Shown one piece after another: positions 24,878 through 32,764 of a stretch of DNA of 64,000 nucleotides. Position 1 is the stretch's first letter; each line of letters starts with the position of its first letter. The notes under the pieces are model-generated. The model saw only the letters and a program-made list of their open reading frames with translations. It did no database searches and was not told the origin of the DNA. The stretch lies in the NCBI RefSeq assembly GCF_009908295.1, contig NZ_JAAALO010000002.1, positions 781,490 through 845,489 on the forward strand, in the 5' to 3' direction. Origin of the DNA: Micromonospora rubida (lineage in GTDB: Bacteria > Actinomycetota > Actinomycetes > Mycobacteriales > Micromonosporaceae). The position numbers and the translations under genes are program-made.

Positions 24878-25320
24878 GGCTCACCGACCCATCCCATGCC
24901 CGGCGCGTGCCACCGGACGGGGTGCTCCCGCCAGGACGGGCTACGCGCGTGTTACCAGTACGGTAGCGGGACGGCTGTGACCGGCGCGATCCCTTCCAGT
25001 AACTGATCATGCCGAATGGCCGTTTCCTCAGCGGCCACCAGGCGTTTTCCGCCCGGACGCGCACGCCGTCACGGAGTATTCAGGGGCGCGGAAGGCGTCC
25101 GGTGGCTCCGGCGGCGCCACCGGAGCCACCGGACGGGTGCCCTGGCCCGCTTCCGGACGCGCACCAGGGCTCCGCGCTGGGAGCGCGCCTAGTGTCTCAG
25201 GCCCGCCCGGCAGCCCCGACGGCGGTCGATCATGAGGGTTGGGACGCCTCACCACCGCCGGCCACGCCTCGGCCGCAGGACTGGCCACGGCTCCCGTGAC
25301 CACGGGCTGAGCTGCGTCAG
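24878..25320. other. 443-bp gap: HTH promoter side and a hairpin
   Basis: No gene is supported. The right half holds a 16-bp perfect hairpin (25096-25135). proC, which usually sits here in related genomes, is absent from this position. Confidence 0.5.
25096..25135. terminator. 16-bp perfect hairpin
   Basis: Positions 25096-25111 (CGTCCGGTGGCTCCGG) pair exactly with 25120-25135 around an 8-nt loop. It lies 185 bp past the VOC gene-end copy at 25321, so it was probably the terminator of the VOC-DinB transcript before the cassette at 25.6-27.9 kb arrived. Confidence 0.65.
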
Positions 25321-25529
25321 TCCAGGCAGAACTCGTTGCCTTCGGGGTCGGCCATCACGATGAAGCCGGCGCCCATCGGGGGATCGGGCTCGTAGCGACG
25401 CACCCGCGTCGCCCCCAGCGCGGCGAGCCGGTCGCACTCGACCTCCAGCGCCGCCATCCGCCCCTCCCCCCGCAGGCCGGGAGCCACCGGACGTCGAGGT
25501 GGACGCGATTCTTGGCAACCTTGCCCTCG
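25309..25529. repeat. Left copy of 220-bp direct repeat (VOC 3' end)
   Basis: This stretch is nearly identical to 27964-28184, with an offset of 2655 bp, about four substitutions and one missing C. Similarity starts abruptly at the shared GAGCTGCGTCAG and stops within a few bases of 25529. The repeats bracket the ArsR/MFS cassette. Confidence 0.9.
25321..25529 (-). pseudogene. 3' fragment of a VOC-family gene
   Basis: The fragment corresponds to about the last 70 codons of the VOC gene at 27972-28433, ending in the same GNEFCLD tail. It lacks the 5' half and carries a 1-bp deletion (one C missing from the ACCCGGAC run of the intact copy), so it cannot be translated in one frame. It ends abruptly into an AT-richer 90-bp stretch before the ArsR gene. 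Confidence 0.88.
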
Positions 25530-25619
25530 GAAACAAATAGCAAGAATCGGATATTCTGGTCGTTGTTGTGCGGGCAGAATTGACGAACCAAGAACCGATC
25601 CGAAACGTCAGCCGAGGGG

Positions 25620-26687
25620 CTAACGCAGGATCGCCTCGACGAAGTCTGCGCCGAGTCGGGCGCAGACGGTGAGGTCGAGTTGGTAGAGCACATATCGCCC
25701 GCGTCGGCCGACGGTCACCAAACCGGCCTGTCTGAGCACCGCCAGGTGCCGGGAGACCTCGGGCGCGGTCAGCTGCCATGCGTCGGCGAGTTCGCCGGTG
25801 GTGTGCGGTCCGCGGGCGATGGTACGGGCGAGCCTACGCCGCACCGGGTGCGCGAGGGCGTCCATACGCCGCTGCACGCCCTGCAGCGAGATCGGGTGTG
25901 GCAGGCCCGGTTCGGCGACCGGGTATTGAATCACGGGCTGCCAGCCCGGGGCGTGCACCACCAGCAGGTGGGGGTGTCCGAAGGCACTGGGAATGAAGGT
26001 GACCCCGCCGCCGTGCGCGGCAGTCGCGTTGTCCTGCAGTTTGTCGACCACGATCCGGTTGTCCTGCAGCGAGACCGACGGTGACACGGCGGTGAGCATG
26101 GCCGAAAGACCGTGGTGCGCCAGCAGGTCCGCCTTATGCCGGGAGTCCGCGGCGAGCTGGTGCTGCACTCGTGCCCATGATTCAGCGAAGAACGCCTGCT
26201 CGCAGTCCTCGAGCAGGTGCCGTACCCACGTCCGCACACGCGGCGGGTCGGCCAGCAGCCGCTCGGCGAACTCGGCCTGCCGAGGGCCGCGGGCAAACGC
26301 CAGCTCGAGCGCCTTCTCGCGCGAGAAGCGGCGGTACAGCGGCGTCGAGCCGCAGCTGGTGGTTATCAACGCCGAGAACACGTACGTCTCGTCGTCGAGC
26401 CGATCGATCTCGTCCAACTCCTCCGCCAGCGTGGCCTGCGGCCGACTGGGCACGAAGAAGTCGGCACGTGAGGACCGCCAGAGGAAGTCGGCCTCGATCA
26501 TGCGCTCGCTGAGTTCCGGTTTGAGTGAGGCCGAGGTGGCCGCGATCCAGCCGTGCAGTGCCGGGTGGTGGCCGGGCTCGGACAGCGCATGCAGCATCGA
26601 GGTCAGCTCGGCCAACGGCGAGGGCGCGACCAGGAACCGCTCTTGCGCCACGCTGGTGATGTCGATCGAGATGGCCATGCTCCCCAT
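25620..26687 (-). CDS. DUF5937/ArsR-type helix-turn-helix regulator
   Basis: The 355-aa protein has an N-terminal domain of about 230 residues of the DUF5937 type (SPLAELTSMLHALSEPG, HGGGVTFIPSAFGHPHLL). A C-terminal ArsR-like winged helix follows (ALAHPVRRRLARTIARGP, LTAPEVSRHLAVLRQAGLV, YVLYQLD). ATG 26687 or 26678 could be the start. It is divergent from an MFS exporter with a 12-bp perfect palindrome in between, so it probably represses the exporter and itself. Codon use is less GC-rich at third positions than its neighbours, suggesting acquisition. Confidence 0.85.
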   Translation of the reverse strand: MGSMAISIDITSVAQERFLVAPSPLAELTSMLHALSEPGHHPALHGWIAATSASLKPELSERMIEADFLWRSSRADFFVPSRPQATLAEELDEIDRLDDETYVFSALITTSCGSTPLYRRFSREKALELAFARGPRQAEFAERLLADPPRVRTWVRHLLEDCEQAFFAESWARVQHQLAADSRHKADLLAHHGLSAMLTAVSPSVSLQDNRIVVDKLQDNATAAHGGGVTFIPSAFGHPHLLVVHAPGWQPVIQYPVAEPGLPHPISLQGVQRRMDALAHPVRRRLARTIARGPHTTGELADAWQLTAPEVSRHLAVLRQAGLVTVGRRGRYVLYQLDLTVCARLGADFVEAILR

Positions 26688-26714
26688 GGTGCCCGCCCAC
26701 CCGGCCCGACCGCC

Positions 26715-26743
26715 CGCGGGTTGACGATCCCCGTCAACCCGCG
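26715..26743. promoter_or_regulatory. Operator palindrome between ArsR-type regulator and MFS exporter
   Basis: CGCGGGTTGACG (26715-26726) is exactly inverted at 26732-26743 with a 5-bp spacer. It contains a TTGACG that could be a -35 in both directions. It is the only strong palindrome in the 91-bp divergent gap. Confidence 0.7.
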
Positions 26744-26778
26744 AGCGTCCCAGCCTAGCTGCGGGGACATTCGACGGC

Positions 26779-27924
26779 GTGCGCAGATATGTGGCGGCCT
26801 TGGTGGTCGATTCGGTGGGCGGCGGGATGTTACGGCCGTTCCTGGTGCTCTATGGCGTGACCGTGCTCGGGTTGGGGGTGGGCGAGGCGGGTGTCGCGCT
26901 GTCGGCGGGCTTGCTGATAGGACTTGCCGTGCTCCCACTCGTGGGCCGGTGGATCGACCGGGGAGCGCGGTCGGCAGTGGTCGCGGCGACGCTGTTCGTC
27001 CGCGTCGCCGGGGTAGTCGTACTGCTTGCAGGCCACGGATCGGTCGCCTTCGCCACTGCGTCGGCCCTATTGGGGATCGGCGGTCAGTCCTTCCCCGCAG
27101 CGCACGCGGCGGTGGTGGCAGCGCTCAGACAGGGCCGCGAACGGGATGCCGCGCTCGCGATGGCGCGAGCGGTGCGCAACGCCGGGCTCGGCGCAGGCGC
27201 GCTGCTTGCGATGATCGCCGTGGCCGGTGGCGGGAACGTCCTGAACGGCCTGATGGCCATCACCGCCCTCGCATTCCTTGTCGCGGGCGGGCTCGCGCTA
27301 TCGACAAGAGTGACTGCCGTGGAGTCGAAGCACGACCACGGTACCGGCACTCCGCCCAGCATGGCCGTACTGCTCGTGGCCAACCTCCCCTTCGCCATGT
27401 GCTTCAGCGTGCTCGAGGTGGTGTTGCCGGCGTTGCTCGTGACCCGGATGCAGGCAAGCGCTGTCTGGCCGGCGGCTCTGTTCGTAGGCAACACGGTGCT
27501 AGTGATCTTGTTTCAGGTGCCCATCGTCAAATGGTTGTCAAAATGGGCCCGCGGCGCGGCCTACGCCGCTTCGGGGGTGGTGCTTGGCCTGTCCTATCTG
27601 GGCTTCTGGGTGGGCGAGGCGATGGGGGCGGGGGCCATCGCCGTGTTCGGCGTCGTCTATACCCTGGGCGAGATCCTCTACACCGGAAGCGGAACCGCCC
27701 TCGCGATCGCGGCCACGCCACCGGCGCAACTGGGCCGCGCCCTGGTGCGTTTCCAGCTTTCCACCGGACTTGGCATGGCATGCGCCCCGGCCGCGCTCAT
27801 GGGGCTGCTCGAGGTTGACCCGGCCCTGCTGTGGGGATGCCTCACTGTAGCGACTCTTGCGGCGGCTCTTGCCGTTAGCTGGAGGCCCGTCGTTCGTGCC
27901 GACATCGGTGCGACAAGAATGTGA
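26779..27924 (+). CDS. MFS transporter of the acquired cassette
   Basis: This 381-aa membrane protein has about 11-12 hydrophobic helices and the MFS loop-2/3 region PLVGRWIDRGARSAV. It is likely a drug or metabolite exporter; substrate unknown. GTG 26779 is the only reasonable start. It is divergent from the ArsR-type regulator. Codons such as TTG, ATA and CTA, rare in the backbone genes, are frequent here. With the flanking VOC repeats this points to horizontal acquisition. Confidence 0.85.
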   Translation: MRRYVAALVVDSVGGGMLRPFLVLYGVTVLGLGVGEAGVALSAGLLIGLAVLPLVGRWIDRGARSAVVAATLFVRVAGVVVLLAGHGSVAFATASALLGIGGQSFPAAHAAVVAALRQGRERDAALAMARAVRNAGLGAGALLAMIAVAGGGNVLNGLMAITALAFLVAGGLALSTRVTAVESKHDHGTGTPPSMAVLLVANLPFAMCFSVLEVVLPALLVTRMQASAVWPAALFVGNTVLVILFQVPIVKWLSKWARGAAYAASGVVLGLSYLGFWVGEAMGAGAIAVFGVVYTLGEILYTGSGTALAIAATPPAQLGRALVRFQLSTGLGMACAPAALMGLLEVDPALLWGCLTVATLAAALAVSWRPVVRADIGATRM

Positions 27925-27963
27925 GCGGGAGGCCCAGCCGTCCCAGGCTGATCGACCAGCATC

Positions 27964-28184
27964 GAGCTGCGTCAGTCCAGGCAGAACTCGTTGCCTTCGG
28001 GGTCGGCCATCACGATGAAGCCGGCGCCCATCGGGGGATCGGGCTCGTAGCGACGCACCCGCGTCGCCCCCAGCGCGGCGAGCCGGTCGCACTCGACCTC
28101 CAGCGCCGCCATCCGCTCCTCCCCCCGCAGGCCGGGAGCCACCCGGACGTCGAGGTGGACGCGATTCTTGGCGACCTTGTCCTC
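27964..28184. repeat. Right copy of 220-bp direct repeat (VOC 3' end)
   Basis: This is the partner of 25309-25529 and includes the stop and last 71 codons of the intact VOC gene. The copy here is in frame, so the gene end is functional. Confidence 0.9.
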
Positions 28185-28433
28185 CGGCACCTGCTGGAAG
28201 AACAGCCGTGGGCCGCGCCCGTCCGGATCCTCGATCGCCGACCTCGTGTTGCGCTGTTCCTCCGCCACGCCGATCCGCGCGAGGAAGTCGTCCCACGCGG
28301 CCAGCGGGTCGGCGTCCTCGGGCAGGTCGACCCCGGGCGGGCCGGGATGGACGTAGCCCAGCGCTTCGCGCCAGAAGTGCGACAGCGCCCGCGGGTCGTG
28401 GGCGTCGAAGGTGACCTGGATGTGGCGGCTCAT
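27972..28433 (-). CDS. VOC/glyoxalase-superfamily protein
   Basis: The 153-aa protein has paired beta-alpha-beta-beta-beta modules: IQVTFDAHDPRALSHFWREA at the N-terminus, NRVHLDVRV in the middle, and the terminal IVMADPEGNEFCLD with the metal-ligand Glu. Family members include glyoxalases, antibiotic-resistance proteins and dioxygenases; the reaction here is unknown. It is translationally coupled to the upstream DinB gene (4-bp overlap), and the WYL regulator next to them probably controls both. Its 3' half is duplicated at 25309-25529. Confidence 0.9.
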   Translation of the reverse strand: MSRHIQVTFDAHDPRALSHFWREALGYVHPGPPGVDLPEDADPLAAWDDFLARIGVAEEQRNTRSAIEDPDGRGPRLFFQQVPEDKVAKNRVHLDVRVAPGLRGEERMAALEVECDRLAALGATRVRRYEPDPPMGAGFIVMADPEGNEFCLD

Positions 28434-29017
28434 CGGATTGCTCCGTTCGCAGCGGCCTCCAAATGCGGGTAGAGGTCACGCAGCAGGCAGACCTCGGACA
28501 GGTGGTGGATCAACTCGCGGTGGATGTGCAGCACCAGATCGGCCATGAGCAACTCGGGGAAGGGCTCCTTCGCGCCGACCGGCACCCGGAGTCCGGCCTC
28601 GCCGAGGTCGCGCACCCCGGCCAGCCAGGCGTCGAGCTGGGCCTCGAGCTGGTCGAGCGCGGTGGCCGCGCTGCCGGCGTACTCCCAGGTCTCGTACGAC
28701 GCCGCCGGCGCGCCGAAGTGCGCGGCGTTGCGCGTGGCGAGCACGCCGACGAGGACGTGGCCGAGCCGCCAGGCGATCGTGGTGAACGGCGCGGGGTCCG
28801 GCGTGGGAAAGGCGTAGTCGATCGTGAAGTCCCCGGTGCCGCCCTGCACGGGCGCGGTCGAGCTGCCGCGCGGGCGCACGCTCCAGGCGCCCGGCGCCGG
28901 CGACCAGAAGTACTCCTCGTCGGTGAGGCCGGCGAGCCGGGCTCGGAGCTGATGGTTCCAGTGGAACTCGAACTGCTCGCGCAGCGTCCGGTTCCAGTCG
29001 AGTGCGTCTGCGTCCAT
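28430..29017 (-). CDS. DinB-family (DUF664-like) putative metalloenzyme
   Basis: The 195-aa protein has the four-helix DinB fold with three metal-ligand His: FEFHWNHQL near residue 20, WRLGHVLVG near 85, and HIHRELIHHLSEV near 167. Such proteins are thiol-dependent enzymes using mycothiol or bacillithiol. It is co-translated with the VOC gene and divergent from a WYL regulator, with CACCCTG/CAGGGTG arms between them as a possible operator. Function beyond family level is unknown. Confidence 0.88.
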   Translation of the reverse strand: MDADALDWNRTLREQFEFHWNHQLRARLAGLTDEEYFWSPAPGAWSVRPRGSSTAPVQGGTGDFTIDYAFPTPDPAPFTTIAWRLGHVLVGVLATRNAAHFGAPAASYETWEYAGSAATALDQLEAQLDAWLAGVRDLGEAGLRVPVGAKEPFPELLMADLVLHIHRELIHHLSEVCLLRDLYPHLEAAANGAIR

Positions 29018-29079
29018 GGAGTCACCCTGACACCCCTGGCGGACAGGATCGGTCCGCTATCCGTGACAGGGTGGGCGAC

Positions 29080-30075
29080 ATGGGCGTGGCACGCGGCGAC
29101 GAGCGGGGTACGACGGAGCGGGTGCTCACCCTGCTCGGGCTGTTGCAGCAGCGCCAGGTCTGGACCGGCCCCGAGCTCGCCGCCCGGCTCGGGGTCACGC
29201 CGCGCACCGTACGGCGTGATGTGGGGCGGCTGCGCACGCTCGGCTATCCGGTGCATGCCAGCCAGGGTGTCGGCGGCGGCTACCAGCTCGGCCCGGGGCA
29301 GAACCTGCCCCCGCTGCTGCTCGACGACGAGGAGGCGATCGCCACCGCGGTCTCGCTGCTCGCCGGCGCGGGTGGCGGGGTCGCCGGCGCCGGCGACGCC
29401 GCACTCCGGGCGCTGACCAAGCTCGACCAGGTGCTGCCCGGCCGGCTGCGGCACGAGGTGCGTGCGCTCTCCGGCTCGGTGGAGTCCTTCGGCGGCGGCC
29501 GCCCGCCGGTCGACCCCGAGGTGCTCATGACGCTGGCCAGAGCCTGCCGCGACGGGGTCGAGGCCGGCTTCGACTACCCGACCGGGAGCGAGGCGCGGCG
29601 GCGGGTCGAGCCCTACCGCCTGGTCGCCTCCGACCGGTGCTGGTACCTCCTCGCCTTCGACCTCGACCGCGACGGCTGGCGCAGCTTCCGCGTCGACCGG
29701 ATGACCGAGGTGTCGGCACGGACCTGGCGCTTCCGCCCACGCGCGGCGCCCGATGCGGCGACGTACGTGCAGGAGGGTGTGGCGAGCCGGGCCTATCCGC
29801 ACCAGGCGCGATTCCTCGTGCACGCGCCGGCCGACACGGTGCGCGCGAAGATCCCGGCGTCGGCGGCCGTCGTACGACGGCGAGGGAGCGAGCGCTGCGA
29901 GGTGCTCAGTGGCGCCGGCAGCCTCGACTTCGTGCTCATCCACATGCTCCTGCTGGGGCACGACTTCACGGTGCTCGACCCCCCGGAGCTCGGGGGCCGC
30001 TGTCGCGCGCTGGCGGAGCGACTGCTGTCGGCCGGTGGCGCGATCTCACCGGTGCCGGACACGGAGCAGCCGTGA
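29080..30075 (+). CDS. WYL-domain transcriptional regulator (YafY/DeoR type)
   Basis: The 331-aa protein starts with a helix-turn-helix (LLGLLQQRQVWTGPELAARL, VTPRTVRRDVGRLRTLGYPV). It continues with the WYL domain (VEPYRLVASDRCWYLLAFDL, FRVDRMTEV) and a C-terminal WCX extension. WYL regulators bind small ligands or nucleic acid. It probably controls the divergent DinB-VOC genes. ATG 29080 is chosen; GTG 29071 is possible. It converges with the membrane peptidase gene 22 bp away. Confidence 0.9.
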   Translation: MGVARGDERGTTERVLTLLGLLQQRQVWTGPELAARLGVTPRTVRRDVGRLRTLGYPVHASQGVGGGYQLGPGQNLPPLLLDDEEAIATAVSLLAGAGGGVAGAGDAALRALTKLDQVLPGRLRHEVRALSGSVESFGGGRPPVDPEVLMTLARACRDGVEAGFDYPTGSEARRRVEPYRLVASDRCWYLLAFDLDRDGWRSFRVDRMTEVSARTWRFRPRAAPDAATYVQEGVASRAYPHQARFLVHAPADTVRAKIPASAAVVRRRGSERCEVLSGAGSLDFVLIHMLLLGHDFTVLDPPELGGRCRALAERLLSAGGAISPVPDTEQP

Positions 30076-30097
30076 GCCGCGACCAGGCCGGGCACGG

Positions 30098-31399
30098 TCA
30101 GCCGGCCGCCGAACGGGCGTAGCCGACGCACTCGTCGTGCAACCCCGACCAGAACTCGCCGAACGCCTGCACGGACGCCTTCTCCAGCGTCCGCCGGTCG
30201 TGCACCACCGCCCTGAAGAACGCCAGGAACCGCTCCTCGCCGAACCGGTCGACGAGGTGCCGCACGGCCAGGTAGCCGACGCCGTAGCTGCCGCCGACCC
30301 GCTGGGCGGAGGCGTCGTCTGCCGGGGCCAAGTCGGCCAGCCGGCCGTTCCAACCGCCGCCCGGGGCGAGCATCCCGCGCACCTCGGCCAGCCCCTCGTA
30401 CCGGCCGACCGGCGTTGCGCCGGCACCCGCGTACTCGGCGATCCCCTCCACCAGCCACCAGGTGGACGTGCCCGGGTATCCGCGCTCGGGCAGGGACGCG
30501 GCGTGGGTCAGCTCGTGCCGGAGCAGGTCGTCAGCGCCGGTGGCGGAGAGCACGTCGGCGTTGAGCACCACCTCGTAGTGGCCGCCGCCGACGGTGACGG
30601 CGTACCCGCCGGTCCACTGCGGCCGGCCGCCGCCGTACCAGCTCAACCACTCGGCGCGGCCGGCGTAGAAGACCCGGTACCGGTCGGGCGGCGTGCCCCC
30701 GACCGCGTAACCGTCGGCGACCCGGGCCGCCGCCTCGGCCTGGCGGAGCAGGCCGGGCAGCTTCCCGCGCAGCGCCGGGGTGGTGGCCACGACGGTACGC
30801 GGACCGACCGCGACCACCAGCTCGCTGACCTCCCACGGCCGGGTGCCGGTCTCGACGGACCGGGACTCCTCCATGGCGACCAGCCGGGGCGTCCCGGCCA
30901 CCTCGCGCCACCGGGTGCCGATCAGCACGGGGCTCGGCCGGCAGCCGGGCACCACGAGGCAGTACTGGAAGCGGACGATGATCCGCCACTCGTCGGGCCG
31001 GCCGGGGACCGTGGTCGGCAGGCCGGTCTGCTCGGGCCGCCAGACGGTGACCCGCAGCTCCCGCAGGGCGGCGTACCGGCGGGTGAGGGCGGGGTGGGCG
31101 GCCGGCTCGGCGACGGCGAGGAACCCGGCCCGGTCGCCGCCGAGCAGTGCGGTGGCCTGGCGGTCGAGCTGGGCGGCGATCCGCTCGCCGAGCTGCCGTG
31201 CCGCCCGGGCGGCGGGGTCGTCGGCGGACGCGCCGAGCCGGCCGACCGTCGGCCGGCCCTTGGCCTCGTGCAGGACGCCGACCAGCAGCACGGCCGGGAG
31301 GCCGCAGGTGAGCAGCAGGAGGACCACGCCGAGTGCTGCCCAGAGCGGCCCGGGTCGGCGTCGCCTCGGTTCGTCCCACCCGTCCAGCCCGTCGGTCAC
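30098..31399 (-). CDS. Membrane-anchored MA-type metallopeptidase-like protein
   Basis: The 433-aa protein has a short cytoplasmic N-terminus and one transmembrane helix (about 19-45, LWAALGVVLLLLTCGLPAVL). A large external part carries the zinc motif in LLRHELTHAASL (about residue 313). The third ligand is probably in WLVEGIAEYAG about 30 residues later, the gluzincin pattern. Substrate unknown. Four Cys in the external part could form disulfides. It is followed 64 bp on (same strand, upstream side) by proline dehydrogenase, but no operon link is clear. Confidence 0.8.
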   Translation of the reverse strand: MTDGLDGWDEPRRRRPGPLWAALGVVLLLLTCGLPAVLLVGVLHEAKGRPTVGRLGASADDPAARAARQLGERIAAQLDRQATALLGGDRAGFLAVAEPAAHPALTRRYAALRELRVTVWRPEQTGLPTTVPGRPDEWRIIVRFQYCLVVPGCRPSPVLIGTRWREVAGTPRLVAMEESRSVETGTRPWEVSELVVAVGPRTVVATTPALRGKLPGLLRQAEAAARVADGYAVGGTPPDRYRVFYAGRAEWLSWYGGGRPQWTGGYAVTVGGGHYEVVLNADVLSATGADDLLRHELTHAASLPERGYPGTSTWWLVEGIAEYAGAGATPVGRYEGLAEVRGMLAPGGGWNGRLADLAPADDASAQRVGGSYGVGYLAVRHLVDRFGEERFLAFFRAVVHDRRTLEKASVQAFGEFWSGLHDECVGYARSAAG

Positions 31400-31463
31400 C
31401 CGGCGAAGGTTACGACCTCCGGGCCGTTCGGGCGAGCGCCGCCCCGCCGTCCGGCGGGCGGGG

Positions 31464-32384
31464 CTACTTCTTCGAGACGAGGGCCCGGCCGAAGAAGGCC
31501 AGGTTGGCGGGGCGCTCGGCGAGCCGGCGCATCAGGTAGCCGTACCAGTCGGTGCCGTACGGCAGGTAGGTGCGGACCTGGTAACCCTCGCCGACCAGCC
31601 GGGCCTGCTCCTCCGGCCGGATGCCGTAGAGCATCTGGAACTCGAAGTGGTCGGCCCCCCGGTCGAACCAGCGGGCCCGGTCCTCGCCGATGGCGATCAG
31701 GCGCGGGTCGTGGGTGGCCAGCATCGGGTACCCGTCGCCGGACATCAGGATGTTCATGCACCGCACGTACGACTTGTCCACCTCGCGGGCGGACTGGTAC
31801 GCCACCGACTCCGGCTCCTGGTACGCCCCCTTGCACAGCCGCACCCGGGACCCGACCGACGCCAGCTCCCGGCAGTCCGACTCGGTCCGCCGCAGGTACG
31901 CCTGGAGCACCGCGCCGGTCGACGGGAAGCTCTTGCGCAGCCTGGCCAGCACGTCCAGGGTCGAGTCGGTGGTGGTGTGGTCCTCCATGTCCAGGGTGAC
32001 CGTGGTGCCCGCCTCGTCCGCCGCCGCGCAGATCGCCCGCGCGTTGTCGTACGCGAGCTGCTCGTCGAACATCTGGCCGAGCGCCGAGAGCTTCACGCTG
32101 ACCTCGGCGGCGGGGGTGAGCCCGGCGGCGGAGAGCAGTTTCAGCAGCCTCAGGTACTCGTCCCGGGTCGCGGTGGCGTGTTCTGGGGTGACGGTGTCCT
32201 CGCCGAGGTTGTCGAGGGTGACCGCGAGGCCGTCGGCGACGAGTTCGCGGGTCGCGCGCAACGCGTCGTCGGTGCCGGAGCCGGCGACGAAACGACGGAC
32301 GACGTCCCGGGTGAACGGGGCCGTCGCGACAAGCCGCTCGACCTGGGATGACCGGGAGGCGGCAAGGATGACGGAACGGAGCAT
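31464..32384 (-). CDS. Proline dehydrogenase (monofunctional PutA-type)
   Basis: The 306-aa flavoenzyme oxidises proline to pyrroline-5-carboxylate on the membrane face. Conserved blocks include VSVKLSALGQMFDE, VTLDMEDHTTTDSTL, RVRLCKGAYQEPESVAY and FEFQMLYGIRPEEQARL, covering the FAD and substrate sites of the TIM barrel. ATG 32384 is chosen: it begins MLRSVILAASRSSQVERL, and a TACCCT box ends 6 bp upstream, suggesting a leaderless mRNA. The usual P5C dehydrogenase partner is not adjacent. Confidence 0.93.
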   Translation of the reverse strand: MLRSVILAASRSSQVERLVATAPFTRDVVRRFVAGSGTDDALRATRELVADGLAVTLDNLGEDTVTPEHATATRDEYLRLLKLLSAAGLTPAAEVSVKLSALGQMFDEQLAYDNARAICAAADEAGTTVTLDMEDHTTTDSTLDVLARLRKSFPSTGAVLQAYLRRTESDCRELASVGSRVRLCKGAYQEPESVAYQSAREVDKSYVRCMNILMSGDGYPMLATHDPRLIAIGEDRARWFDRGADHFEFQMLYGIRPEEQARLVGEGYQVRTYLPYGTDWYGYLMRRLAERPANLAFFGRALVSKK

Positions 32385-32493
32385 GAGCCGAGGGTAGCGC
32401 CCGATCGTGTCCCCGCGCCGGGGGGCGGGCATCGCACGTCGACCCGTCCCCCCGGGGCTGCCGAGGTGGCGCGGATCGGCTACAACGATCCAC

Positions 32494-32763
32494 GTGGAAG
32501 AACGTCCCCGACGCCGGCTCCGGTCGGCCACCGTGCAGCTCGGCGCGCTGACCGCCCTCGCGCTCACCCTCTCCGGCTGCAACATGTCCTCCGACGACGA
32601 CGATGACTGTGCACTCGGGCCGGCCGGTGGCGGGACGACCGTGGCGCTGGCGATGAACGTGCCCGCCACCGCCACCGCCACCCGCACGGAGCCGGGGTCG
32701 GTCACGGCGGCCGTGCCGGAGCGCGGCGGGTTCGGCACCCACCTCGCCTCCTGCGGGGGCTGA
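32494..32763 (+). CDS. Small lipoprotein coupled to a GSP-synthase-like gene
   Basis: The 89-aa product has an Arg-rich start (VEERPRRRLRS), a hydrophobic stretch and lipobox LTLSGC (Cys about residue 31). A run of five Asp follows, then a Thr/Ala-rich tail ending in a second Cys. It should be a membrane lipoprotein. TACAAC ends 7 bp before the GTG, so the message may be leaderless. The stop is 1 bp from the start of the downstream ATP-grasp gene. The pair recalls E. coli ygiB-ygiC, but I cannot show sequence homology to YgiB. Confidence 0.75.
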   Translation: MEERPRRRLRSATVQLGALTALALTLSGCNMSSDDDDDCALGPAGGGTTVALAMNVPATATATRTEPGSVTAAVPERGGFGTHLASCGG

Positions 32764-32764
32764 C

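Noticed and set aside
25249..25779. 176-codon minus-strand frame spanning the VOC fragment
   Set aside because: It runs through the duplicated fragment in the wrong frame and into the ArsR gene; the VOC match is in another frame.
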